Shown here: piece by piece, positions 28,917-37,600 of the stretch
Layout: the number at the start of each line of letters is the position of its first letter
Numbering within the stretch: the stretch's first letter is position 1
Made by a program: the position numbers and the translations under genes
The notes under the pieces: generated by a model
Seen by the model: the letters and a program-made list of their open reading frames with translations, nothing else
Databases searched by the model: none
Told to the model about the DNA's origin: nothing
NCBI GenBank assembly: GCA_037445225.1
Contig: JBBIKW010000001.1
Span: 1-64,000 of the forward strand
From: M3007 sp037445225
Lineage (GTDB): Bacteria > Bacteroidota > Bacteroidia > Chitinophagales > Saprospiraceae
Length of the DNA: 64,000 bases
Direction: 5' to 3'

Positions 28917-28940
28917 TGTGTTGCGCTTTTTTCACGCGGG

Positions 28941-28973
28941 TTTGCTCGTACAGGCTTTTGCCATCGACCTTTG
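28941..28973 (+). promoter_or_regulatory. Promoter of the thiolase gene
   Basis: TTTG (28941-28944) is followed after 21 bases by GACCTTTG (28966-28973), one mismatch from TAnnTTTG. Transcription would start near 28980, just before the GTG start at 29001. Only 24 bases separate this -33 element from that of the divergent dehydrogenase gene. Confidence 0.5.
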
Positions 28974-29000
28974 CAGGGAAAAACAACCTTTTATCGGTTT

Positions 29001-30209
29001 GTGGAACGAGAAGCATACATCGTAGATGGCATTCGCACGCCCATAGGCAACTTCGGAGGGAGTTTGGCTCCTGTCCGCACCGACGACTTAGCCGCCCATG
29101 TGTTGCAGCAGCTGATGCAGCGCCATCCCGAGGTGGATCCAGCGGCCATTGACGACGTCGTTTTGGGATGTGCCAATCAGGCCGGAGAAGACAATCGCAA
29201 CGTAGCGCGTATGGCCCTGCTGTTAGCCGGTCTGCCCTATACTGTACCCGGGGAGACGGTCAACCGCCTTTGCGCCAGCGGCATGGCGGCAGCCGTCCAC
29301 ACCTATAGGGCTATCCGCTGCGGCGAGGGAGACCTCTTTTTAGCTGGCGGCGTGGAGCATATGACGCGCGGGCCCTACGTCTTGAGTAAGAGCAGCAAGC
29401 CTTACGGCAACGATGCCCAACTATACGATTCTAGCTTTGGTTGGCGCTTCATCAACCCGCGCATGCAAGCGCTTTACGGCACCGAAGCGATGGGCGAGAC
29501 AGCGGAAAACCTAGTAGATCGCTACGGGATTAGCCGTGAAGACCAGGACCGCTTTGCCTGCTGGAGCCAACAAAAGGCAGCGCGCGCGCGCAACAGCGGC
29601 CGCTTAGCGGAAGAGATCGCTCCCGTGCCTATTCCCACCAAGAAAGGCGAGCCCATCCTGTTCAGTCAAGACGAATTCATTAAGCCGAACACGACGATAG
29701 AGGTACTGGCTCAGCTTAAACCCGCCTTTCGCCAAGGAGGCACGGTGACGGCAGGCAATGCTTCGGGCCTCAACGACGGCGCTGCCGCCCTACTCATCGC
29801 TTCCACCGAGGGGCTCCGCACGCACCGCCTAACACCGCTGGCGCGCATTGTCTCTTGCGCCGTAGTGGGCGTAGAGCCGCGCATCATGGGCATCGGCCCT
29901 GTAGGAGCCACTCAAAAGGCACTCCAGCGAGCGGGCCTCCGCCTAGAGGACATCGAGATCATCGAGATCAACGAGGCCTTTGCCGCGCAAGTGCTCGCCT
30001 GCACGCGCCTGCTTGGCATGGAGGACGACGATGCGCGCCTCAATCCCAACGGCGGAGCCATTGCCTTAGGCCATCCCTTGGGCATGTCGGGCGCACGCCT
30101 GCTGCTTACAGCCGCTCGCGAGCTGCACCATCGCCGAGCTCGCTACGCGCTTTGCACCATGTGCATCGGCGTGGGACAGGGATACGCTGTCGTTTTAGAA
30201 CAGGCATAG
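29001..30209 (+). CDS. Thiolase (acetyl-CoA C-acyltransferase)
   Basis: 402 residues from the GTG at 29001 (MEREAYIVDGIRTPIGNFGG), which aligns with the usual thiolase start. A TTG at 28971 in the same frame lies inside the promoter. The active-site Cys is in NRLCASGMAAAV, the His in GGAIALGHPLGMSGA, and the second Cys in LCTMCIGVGQG. It splits 3-ketoacyl-CoA into acetyl-CoA and a shortened acyl-CoA. Bacteroidota thiolases of this type are also annotated as beta-ketoadipyl-CoA thiolase, so a role in aromatic breakdown cannot be excluded. It converges on transketolase with a nine-base gap. Confidence 0.94.
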   Translation: MEREAYIVDGIRTPIGNFGGSLAPVRTDDLAAHVLQQLMQRHPEVDPAAIDDVVLGCANQAGEDNRNVARMALLLAGLPYTVPGETVNRLCASGMAAAVHTYRAIRCGEGDLFLAGGVEHMTRGPYVLSKSSKPYGNDAQLYDSSFGWRFINPRMQALYGTEAMGETAENLVDRYGISREDQDRFACWSQQKAARARNSGRLAEEIAPVPIPTKKGEPILFSQDEFIKPNTTIEVLAQLKPAFRQGGTVTAGNASGLNDGAAALLIASTEGLRTHRLTPLARIVSCAVVGVEPRIMGIGPVGATQKALQRAGLRLEDIEIIEINEAFAAQVLACTRLLGMEDDDARLNPNGGAIALGHPLGMSGARLLLTAARELHHRRARYALCTMCIGVGQGYAVVLEQA

Positions 30210-30218
30210 GGTAGAGGG

Positions 30219-32222
30219 CTAAGAGACCGGCTGCTGCGCGAAAAGCACCTCCGCTTGAGCCACTAAGCGCTCTACTGTCAGGCCAAAATGGCGATACAAG
30301 GCCTCATAGGGAGCCGACGCGCCGAAATGGTCTAAGCCTAAGACTAGTCCCTCTGGACCCACATACTTGTGCCACCCCCAGGTCGCGCCGGCCTCGATGG
30401 CAATGCGCCGCTGGCAGTGGCTGGGCAACACCGCTTGGCGGTAGGAGAGCGGCTGGCGCTCAAAGATGTCCATGCTGGGCATAGACACAACACGCACGCG
30501 CATCCCCTGCTCGCGCAGCACCGGAAGCGCCTCTAACGCAATGGCGACCTCCGACCCCGTGGCGATGAGGATCAGCTGAAAATCTTCATCTTCTGTCAGC
30601 ACATAGGCACCTCGAGCAGCACCTTGAGCATCGGCTAAGCCCAGCGCCGCGCGGTCGTACACCGGCACATCTTGGCGCGTCAATACCAGGGCCGTAGGGC
30701 CCTCTGTGCGCTTGAGTGCCATCTGCCAGGCTACTGCCGTCTCTTGAGCATCCATGGGGCGAATCAGCGACAGGTTGGGCATGGCTCTTAACGAGGCTAA
30801 GTGCTCGATGGGCTGGTGCGTGGGGCCATCCTCGCCTAAGCCTATAGAGTCGTGCGTAAGCACGTATATCACCTGCAGCTTCATAAGCGCCGCCAGGCGT
30901 ATCGAGGGCCGCATGTAGTCGGTAAAAACGAAGAAAGTGCCGCCATAGGGAAGGAGGCCGCCGTGAAGGGCCATTCCGTTCATGAGGGCCGCCATAGCGT
31001 GCTCGCGCACGCCGTAGTGAATGTAACGACCAGCGGGGTTGCGATCGCTAAAAGCGGTTTGCCCTTTGGCAAAGGTCTTGTTCGACGGCGTTAGGTCGGC
31101 CGAACCGCCCACTAAGGCGGGCACCCGCAGGGCGATGGCGTCCAATACCTTGCCCGAAGCGATGCGCGTAGCCATCTTGCCCGGAGCAAAGGAGGGGAAA
31201 TCGGCCGCATCGAGCGGCACTTCTTTCCTCCAACATGCCTCGTACTCAGCGGCAAGCGACGGATAGCGGGCGCGGTATTTCTCCCAAAGGGCCTCCCATC
31301 GGCGCAAGGCCCGCTGCCCTTCTGCTATCGCCCGGCGCGTCAACTGCAACACTCCCTCGTCGACATAGAACGCCGTATCGGTAGGGAGGCCCAACCTCTT
31401 TTTGGTGAGCAGGGCTTCTTCTCTTCCCAAAGGAGCGCCGTGCACCTCCTCAGTACCGGCTTTATTAGGACTGCCGTACCCGATAAGCGTCCGACAGGCG
31501 ATGATGCTAGGTTTGTCAGAGGCTTTTGCCAGGGTCAGGGCAGCCCGTATGGCGTCGTAATCGTGGCCATCGATACGATAAGCACTCCAGCCGTAGGCGG
31601 AAAACCGCTTCAACACATCTTCGCTAAACGACAGCGCCGTATCGCCGTCGATGCTGATGCGGTTGTCATCGTAGAGGACGATGAGCTTGGACAGCCGGTG
31701 ATGGCCGGCAAAAGAGCAGGCTTCGTGAGAGATGCCCTCTTGTAGATCGCCATCGCTCGCAATGACGTAGGTGTAGTGGTCTACAATGCGATAGGGTCCT
31801 TTGTTGAAACGCGCCGCCAAGTGTTTTTCGGCCCAAGCCATGCCTACGGCGTTAGCGATGCCTTGGCCGAGCGGGCCGGTGGTGGTTTCGATGCCCGGCG
31901 CATGACTGTACTCGGGATGGCCGGCTGTGCAGCTGCCCCATTGGCGGAAGCGCTTTATCTCCTCCAAGGGCAGCTCGTATCCGTACAGGTACAGCAGGCC
32001 GTACAACAGCATGCTGCCGTGCCCTGCTGACAAGACGAAGCGGTCGCGGTTGGCCCAATCCGGATGAGCCGGATGGTGTTTTAAAAATTCAGACCACAGC
32101 ACCACAGCGACGTCGGCCATGCCCAAGGGCATACCCGGATGCCCGGATTTGGCAGCTTCTACGGCATCGATGGCCAGGCCGCGCAAGGTATGGGCGATCT
32201 TTCGCAACTGTTGATTTTTCAT
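30219..32222 (-). CDS. tkt: Transketolase
   Basis: 667 residues, full length. N-terminal signatures AKSGHPGMPLGMADVAVVLW and the thiamine diphosphate motif (SDGDLQEG, about 25 residues before YDDNRISIDG) are intact. The pyrimidine-binding domain has YVLTHDSIGLGEDGPTHQP. The enzyme moves two-carbon units between sugar phosphates in the non-oxidative pentose phosphate pathway. Four bases before the ATG lies TACCTTCG, one mismatch from the -7 consensus, so the mRNA may have almost no leader. It is followed on the opposite strand by the convergent thiolase gene. Confidence 0.97.
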   Translation of the reverse strand: MKNQQLRKIAHTLRGLAIDAVEAAKSGHPGMPLGMADVAVVLWSEFLKHHPAHPDWANRDRFVLSAGHGSMLLYGLLYLYGYELPLEEIKRFRQWGSCTAGHPEYSHAPGIETTTGPLGQGIANAVGMAWAEKHLAARFNKGPYRIVDHYTYVIASDGDLQEGISHEACSFAGHHRLSKLIVLYDDNRISIDGDTALSFSEDVLKRFSAYGWSAYRIDGHDYDAIRAALTLAKASDKPSIIACRTLIGYGSPNKAGTEEVHGAPLGREEALLTKKRLGLPTDTAFYVDEGVLQLTRRAIAEGQRALRRWEALWEKYRARYPSLAAEYEACWRKEVPLDAADFPSFAPGKMATRIASGKVLDAIALRVPALVGGSADLTPSNKTFAKGQTAFSDRNPAGRYIHYGVREHAMAALMNGMALHGGLLPYGGTFFVFTDYMRPSIRLAALMKLQVIYVLTHDSIGLGEDGPTHQPIEHLASLRAMPNLSLIRPMDAQETAVAWQMALKRTEGPTALVLTRQDVPVYDRAALGLADAQGAARGAYVLTEDEDFQLILIATGSEVAIALEALPVLREQGMRVRVVSMPSMDIFERQPLSYRQAVLPSHCQRRIAIEAGATWGWHKYVGPEGLVLGLDHFGASAPYEALYRHFGLTVERLVAQAEVLFAQQPVS

Positions 32223-32282
32223 GCGGCGAAGGTACGCCGCGGGTGTGGGTTTGGCCTACGCTCAGGTGCCGTTGATTTTTTC

Positions 32283-34097
32283 CTACGCCTCGGCACTATT
32301 CGCAGCACTCATCTGCTGCTCGAACAACTTGGCGTAGTGACCGCCCTTCATCAAGAGCTCTTCGTGGGTGCCTTGTTCAACCACGTCGCCGTCTTCTAAC
32401 ACAAAGATCTGGTCGAACGCCATCATGCCGTAGATGCGGTGGGTGATAATAAGGGCCGTCTTATCGCGCAGCACTTCGGTGAGGTGAGCTAAGATGCGGC
32501 TTTCCGTGTGGGTGTCGACGGCGGAGAGGCAGTCGTCGAGCAGAAGGATTTCGGGCTCTTTGGCAAACGCCCTGGCGATGCTGATGCGTTGCTTTTGCCC
32601 ACCCGAAAGCGTCACGCCGCGCTCCCCTACCGTAGTGTCGTAGCCCTGTGGCAGCCCCATAATGTCTTGGTGTACGGCGGCGCGCTGAGCGAAATACTCC
32701 GCTTCGGAGCGCTGCAGGCCGGGGCGACCAAAGGCGATGTTGTTCAGTACGGTTTCGGAAAAAAGAAAGACATCTTGCGGCACGTAGCCTATGCGTTGGC
32801 GCAGTTCGCGCAGCGGATAGTCGCGTAGGTCGCGCCCGTCCAACAGGATGCGCCCTTCCGTGACGTCGTACATGCGCACCAGCAAATCGGCCAACGTGGT
32901 CTTGCCCACACCCGTCCGGCCGACGATGGCCACCTTCTGCCCGGGCAACACCTCGAAGGAGAGCGCTTTAAAGACGCGAATACCGGAGTCGGGGTAGACG
33001 AAGCCCACTCGGTCGAAAACGATGTGGCCGCGTCGAGCAGCGCCGTTATCTGTAGACAAAGGAGCGGACAGAGCAGATCGATCCTTGACCGCCGGCGCCG
33101 TGAGCAGTATTTCGTTGATGCGCTTTTGCGCTGCCGCTGCCTGTTGGGTTAAAGAGGCGATCCAGCCAATAGCAGTTACCGGCCACGTTAGCATGTTGAT
33201 GTAGATGACAAATTCGGCGATGTTGCCCGCCGTAATCTCGCCGCGCGCGGCGTGCAAGCCGCCCACATAGACGGTGATGATGGTGCTGGCGCCGATCATG
33301 AGCACCATCAGCGGGTAAAAGAACGCACTCACCCGCGTCAGAGCCAACATCTTTTGTCGATATGCCTCGCATTGATCGGCGAAGTAATGGCCCATCGCCT
33401 CTTCGCGCGCATAGCCCTTGACCACCCGAATCCCGCTGTAAATCTCTTGGGTCACCGCCGTCAGCTCGCCCAACTTTTGCTGGATCTGTTCGCTGTACCG
33501 ATTCATCCGCGTGCTCACCCAATAGATCGACAGGCTTAAAAGCGGCAAGGGCAACAGCGACCACAGCGTCATGGATATGCTGACGCGCAACATGGAGGAG
33601 ATAGTAAGGGCAAAGAGAAAAGTCAGATCTAATCCATACAGAATGGCCGGGCCTAAAAACATCCGCACTTTGGAGACATCCTCGGAGATGCGCGACATCA
33701 GGTCGCCCGTGCTGTTTCGGCGAAAGAAGGCCAAGTCCAACCGCATGTAGTGCGCAAAGAGCTCCTTGCGCATGTCGTATTCGATGAGGCGACTCACCAC
33801 GATAATGGTTTGGCGCATGAAAAACATGAACAGGCCCATCAGCACCGCCAAACCGATGACCGCTAACCCGAAGCGCATGATTTGGCCGCTCAGCTCGTCC
33901 AATGCCTCTGAATGTGCGGCGATGCCGCCTATTTGCTGGTAGTGGCGCACCTGCTCTACGACGTAGTCGAGCGCCTCCCGGATCATCTGCGGCTGCAGCA
34001 CGCGAAAAACATTGGCTAAAGCGACAAACAACACTCCGACCAATAGGCGCCAGCGGTATCTCCAAAAGTACTTCTTCAGGTAGAGCAGGTGCTTCAT
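32283..34097 (-). CDS. ABC-type multidrug/lipid exporter (MsbA-like half transporter)
   Basis: 604 residues from the ATG at 34095-34097 (MKHLLYLKKYFWRYRWR). The N-terminal half is an exporter-type membrane domain with six segments. The C-terminal half is the ATPase with Walker A GRTGVGKTTL, Q-loop RQRIGYVPQDVFLF, signature LSGGQKQRISIAR, Walker B ILLLDDCLSAVD and the switch His in LIITHR. It works as a dimer in the inner membrane. The substrate is unknown; members are annotated as lipid A or drug exporters. It lies 31 bases after the truncated mfd gene on the same strand and probably shares its transcript. Confidence 0.9.
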   Translation of the reverse strand: MKHLLYLKKYFWRYRWRLLVGVLFVALANVFRVLQPQMIREALDYVVEQVRHYQQIGGIAAHSEALDELSGQIMRFGLAVIGLAVLMGLFMFFMRQTIIVVSRLIEYDMRKELFAHYMRLDLAFFRRNSTGDLMSRISEDVSKVRMFLGPAILYGLDLTFLFALTISSMLRVSISMTLWSLLPLPLLSLSIYWVSTRMNRYSEQIQQKLGELTAVTQEIYSGIRVVKGYAREEAMGHYFADQCEAYRQKMLALTRVSAFFYPLMVLMIGASTIITVYVGGLHAARGEITAGNIAEFVIYINMLTWPVTAIGWIASLTQQAAAAQKRINEILLTAPAVKDRSALSAPLSTDNGAARRGHIVFDRVGFVYPDSGIRVFKALSFEVLPGQKVAIVGRTGVGKTTLADLLVRMYDVTEGRILLDGRDLRDYPLRELRQRIGYVPQDVFLFSETVLNNIAFGRPGLQRSEAEYFAQRAAVHQDIMGLPQGYDTTVGERGVTLSGGQKQRISIARAFAKEPEILLLDDCLSAVDTHTESRILAHLTEVLRDKTALIITHRIYGMMAFDQIFVLEDGDVVEQGTHEELLMKGGHYAKLFEQQMSAANSAEA

Positions 34098-34128
34098 AGG
34101 GCGTAGAACAGCCGGAGTTCGGCAAAGT

Positions 34129-36555
34129 TTACGCGACACGCGCGGATGCGCAGAGGCTGCTCAGCTGCTCCAACGTGCGCTTTACCTGCTGCAGCGTGCG
34201 GACGTCGTCCTGCACGACAATGAGCTCGCGCGTCGTCTGTTTGAGGTGCAGCCCCATGAGGCGCCCCTTTTCGGCAATAAACTGCATTAGGCGCTGGAAC
34301 TGCTCGGTTTCGAAGAAAGGCGACTGGGGATTGCTCAAGAAATAACAGCGCAGCTTGTGGTTTTTGAGCACCAGTCGCTCAAAGCCCAGCGGTTTGCACA
34401 GCCAGCGCAGGCGCAGCGCTTCGAAAAGGGCGTTCACTTGAGGCGGCAAAGGGCCGAAGCGGTCGCGCAGCATGGCCGCAAACGCCTCGATGCCCGACTC
34501 GTCGGAGATGTTGTTGAGCTGAGTGTACAAGCTTAGGCGCTCGCTGCTGTTCGACACGTATTCATCGGGGATGAGCATCTCCACATCGGTCTCTATGGAC
34601 ACGTCGCGCACATAGGTGCCCGGCTGTGAAAGCTCGCTTTCAAACAGGTCCTTGAACTCCGTCTCCTTGAGCTCCTGAATGGCTTCGTCCAAAATCTTTT
34701 GGTATGTCTCATAGCCGATGTCGGCGATGAAGCCCGACTGTTCGGCGCCCAACAAGTTGCCTGCCCCGCGGATGTCTAAGTCGCGCATGGCCACTTGAAA
34801 GCCGTCGCCCAACTCGCTAAACTCTTCGATCGTGCGCAGCCGCTTGCGCGTCTCCGAATTGAGGGTGCTCATGGGCGGCGTGATCAAGTAGCAAAAGGCC
34901 CGCACGTTGGAACGCCCTACCCGACCGCGTAGCTGGTGCAGGTCGCTCAAGCCAAACATGTCGGCCCGATTGATGAGGATGGTGTTGGCGTTGGGAATGT
35001 CCAGCCCCGTCTCGATGATGTTGGTGCAGACCAACACGTCGTAGCGGCGGTCGATAAAGTCGATAAGCACTTTTTCTAAGCGCTCGGCCTCCATCTGCCC
35101 ATGCGCCATGGCCATATCCAAGTCGGGACATAGGCGCTGAAGGAGCGCTAACACCTCTGGCAGGTCGGTGACGCGGTTGTGTACAAAAAACACCTGCCCG
35201 CCTCGGTGAATCTCGTAATAGATGACATCTTGGATGAACTTCTGGTCGAAGCCGCGCACTTCAGTGTGGATGGGCTGGCGGTTGGGCGGGGGTGTGCGCA
35301 GGATGCTCATATCGCGAGCAGCCATCAGGCTGAACTGGAGCGTGCGCGGAATAGGGGTAGCCGTCAGTGTCAGCGTGTGCACGTTGACCTGCAGGGCGCG
35401 GAGTTTTTCTTTGGCCGCTACGCCAAACTTTTGCTCTTCGTCAATGACCAGGAGCCCCAAATCTTTAAACCGGACATCTTTGCTTAGCAGGGCGTGGGTG
35501 CCGATGATAATGTCGATTTGGCCGTTGGCCAACCGCTGGAGGATATCCTTGCGCTCGCGCGGGCTGCGAAAGCGGCTGAGGTACTCGACGCTGACGGGAA
35601 AGTCCTTGAGCCGCTCGCTAAACGTGCGCCAATGCTGCAGCGCTAAGATGGTCGTCGGCACCAGCACGGCCGTTTGCTTGCCGTCGGTAGCGGCTTTAAA
35701 TGCCGCGCGAATGGCGATCTCCGTCTTGCCGAAGCCCACATCGCCGCACACGAGGCGGTCCATCGGGTAAGGCTTTTCCATGTCCGCCTTTACCTCTTGC
35801 GTGGCGCGGTATTGGTCGGGCGTGTCTTCGTAGATGAAGCTGGCCTCCAGCTCGTTCTGCAAGTAGCCGTCAGGCGGAAAGGCGTGCGCCTTGGAGGCGC
35901 GGCGTTTGGCGTAAAGGCGGATGAGCTCGGCAGCGATGTCCTTGATCTTGCGCTTGGTGCGCGCCTTCATTTGCTTCCAGGCGTCGGAGCCGATCTTCGA
36001 CAAGGCGGGCGGCTCGCCGTCCTTACCCACGTATTTGGATATCTTGTGCAGCGAGTGGATGCTGACGTAGAGCACGTCGTTGTTTTTGTATATCAGCCGC
36101 ACGGCTTCCTGGAGCTGCCCACCGATCTCTATCTTCTGCAGCCCGGAGTAGCGCCCGATGCCGTAGTCGATATGGGTAACGTAGTCGCCGGGCTGTAGCT
36201 CGCGCAGAAGGCGCACGTTGAGGGCGTGTTCCCGCGTAAAGCCCGTGCGCAGCTGGTACGGACGGAAGCGCTGAAAGATCTGATGGTCTGTAAAACAGGC
36301 AATGCGAAGGGTGTCGTCGACAAAGCCCGCCGACAGGGCCGACGAGACCGGATGCCAACGGATGCCGGCCCTCAAATCCCGAAAAATAGCCTCCAACCGG
36401 TGCAATTGCTTGGGGTTGTCCGAGCAAATGAAGATCTCGTACCCCTTGTCTTGCCATTCGCGCAGGGCGCGAATCAGCAAGTCAAAATTTTTGTTAAAAC
36501 TCGGCTGAGGAGCGGCTGAAAAATCGAGGTGTCTCAGCGGCGTAGACGGCGACAT
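34129..36555 (-). CDS. mfd: Transcription-repair coupling factor Mfd lacking the N-terminal UvrB-like module
   Basis: 808 residues against about 1100-1150 in normal Mfd. The protein opens at a point (FSAAPQPSFNKNFDLLIRAL) that lies in the middle of full-length Bacteroidota Mfd. It keeps the RNA-polymerase-binding domain (VTHIDYGIGRYSGLQ), the RecG-like translocase (Walker A GDVGFGKTEIAIR, DEEQKFGV, TATPIPRTL) and the C-terminal TRCF domain. The first 300 or so residues, which bind UvrA, are absent. A stop codon lies in frame at 36589-36591, just upstream, and the EamA gene ends 16 bases before the ATG, leaving no room for the missing part. A TACCTTTG element ends five bases before the ATG. 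It may still displace stalled RNA polymerase but should not recruit UvrA. Confidence 0.88.
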   Translation of the reverse strand: MSPSTPLRHLDFSAAPQPSFNKNFDLLIRALREWQDKGYEIFICSDNPKQLHRLEAIFRDLRAGIRWHPVSSALSAGFVDDTLRIACFTDHQIFQRFRPYQLRTGFTREHALNVRLLRELQPGDYVTHIDYGIGRYSGLQKIEIGGQLQEAVRLIYKNNDVLYVSIHSLHKISKYVGKDGEPPALSKIGSDAWKQMKARTKRKIKDIAAELIRLYAKRRASKAHAFPPDGYLQNELEASFIYEDTPDQYRATQEVKADMEKPYPMDRLVCGDVGFGKTEIAIRAAFKAATDGKQTAVLVPTTILALQHWRTFSERLKDFPVSVEYLSRFRSPRERKDILQRLANGQIDIIIGTHALLSKDVRFKDLGLLVIDEEQKFGVAAKEKLRALQVNVHTLTLTATPIPRTLQFSLMAARDMSILRTPPPNRQPIHTEVRGFDQKFIQDVIYYEIHRGGQVFFVHNRVTDLPEVLALLQRLCPDLDMAMAHGQMEAERLEKVLIDFIDRRYDVLVCTNIIETGLDIPNANTILINRADMFGLSDLHQLRGRVGRSNVRAFCYLITPPMSTLNSETRKRLRTIEEFSELGDGFQVAMRDLDIRGAGNLLGAEQSGFIADIGYETYQKILDEAIQELKETEFKDLFESELSQPGTYVRDVSIETDVEMLIPDEYVSNSSERLSLYTQLNNISDESGIEAFAAMLRDRFGPLPPQVNALFEALRLRWLCKPLGFERLVLKNHKLRCYFLSNPQSPFFETEQFQRLMQFIAEKGRLMGLHLKQTTRELIVVQDDVRTLQQVKRTLEQLSSLCASARVA

Positions 36556-36560
36556 AGCCA

Positions 36561-36568
36561 CAAAGGTA
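36561..36568 (-). promoter_or_regulatory. -7 promoter-like element directly before truncated mfd
   Basis: TACCTTTG on the minus strand ends five bases before the ATG at 36555. If used, transcription would begin at or next to the start codon. No good -33 element is found at 17-23 bases. Confidence 0.35.
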
Positions 36569-36571
36569 AGA

Positions 36572-37519
36572 CTACGATTTAAGCCGCTCTAAAACAATCG
36601 CTCGATAGCCGTAGTTGACCATCCAAACACCTGTGATAGCTACGCCCATCCCTGCCAATTCCAGGGCGCTTAGATGCTCGTCTAAGAACAGCCACCCCAA
36701 TACGATGGCTACGATGGGATTGACATAGGTGTAAAGCGAGGAGACGGCAGCGCTCAAGTGCTGGAGCGCAAACATGTACAGACTAAAGGCTAAGGCCGAA
36801 CCGACTAAGGTTAAGTACGCCACCGAGGCCCAACCTTCCCACGAGTGCGCAATAGCCCTATTTGGGTCGAACAGAGCGCTCAACACCAAGCCGCCCACGC
36901 CCCCCATGGCCACCTGTAAGCCGGCATTGACGGTAGGTGCTACTCGCGCGTCGTTCCAGCGCTTTGCCATCACCGTGCCCAAAGACCAGGTAAAACACGA
37001 GCCAAAACAAGCCGCAATGCCCCATCGATAAGAAGGCTGCAAGAGGTCGGCCCAGCCGTGGTGAAAGACCAACCCCAACCCGCCAAAACCCAATAGGCTG
37101 CCCCCCACCATCCACGAGTTGACGCGCTCCGCCCCTCGCCAGCTGAGGTTGATGAGCACCACCACTACCGGCGTCAGCGAGCCGATCACCGCGGCCAAGC
37201 CCGAAGAGACCTCTTGCATGCCCCACGTGATGAGGCCGTTCCCGCCCGTAATGGTGCACAAACCCGCTATCGCCTGCCGCACTGCGTAGCGATAGCGCTC
37301 CGCTGCCGCTAGCTGGCTCAGTGGAGTCAACTGCCCCAACATCCACGCCCAACCCAACAGCAACAACCCAGCCGCCGTCTGCCGAATACCCACCAACAGA
37401 TACGGCGGAAAGTCGCGTAGGGCCAGCTTTATAGCCGTATAGGTCGTGCCCCAAATGATGCAAATTGCCGCCAACGCTGCATATGCTTGGACGATAGAGC
37501 GAGAAGAGGTAGCCTGCAT
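36572..37519 (-). CDS. EamA-family (DMT superfamily) inner-membrane transporter
   Basis: 315 residues from the ATG at 37517-37519 (MQATSSRSIVQAYAALAAICIIWGTTY). A longer frame from 37576 would begin upstream of the -7 element and is rejected. Ten predicted membrane helices are arranged as two EamA repeats, with the typical WGTTYTAIKLAL near the start and PIVAIVLGWLFLDEHL near the end. Family members export amino acids or other small metabolites; the substrate here is unknown. The truncated mfd gene follows after 16 bases, and the pair may be co-transcribed. Confidence 0.9.
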   Translation of the reverse strand: MQATSSRSIVQAYAALAAICIIWGTTYTAIKLALRDFPPYLLVGIRQTAAGLLLLGWAWMLGQLTPLSQLAAAERYRYAVRQAIAGLCTITGGNGLITWGMQEVSSGLAAVIGSLTPVVVVLINLSWRGAERVNSWMVGGSLLGFGGLGLVFHHGWADLLQPSYRWGIAACFGSCFTWSLGTVMAKRWNDARVAPTVNAGLQVAMGGVGGLVLSALFDPNRAIAHSWEGWASVAYLTLVGSALAFSLYMFALQHLSAAVSSLYTYVNPIVAIVLGWLFLDEHLSALELAGMGVAITGVWMVNYGYRAIVLERLKS

Positions 37520-37531
37520 TCTTTTTGGCCG

Positions 37532-37558
37532 CAAAAGTAGGCGGCCTACCCCGCCAAA
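37532..37558 (-). promoter_or_regulatory. Promoter of the EamA transporter gene
   Basis: TACTTTTG (37532-37539, minus strand) matches TAnnTTTG and ends 12 bases before the ATG. TTTG at 37555-37558 lies 15 bases further upstream, slightly close for a -33 element. Confidence 0.45.
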
Positions 37559-37600
37559 GCATCGCCTCGAGGCCACGGACGGTGCTGCCTTCCTCCCACC

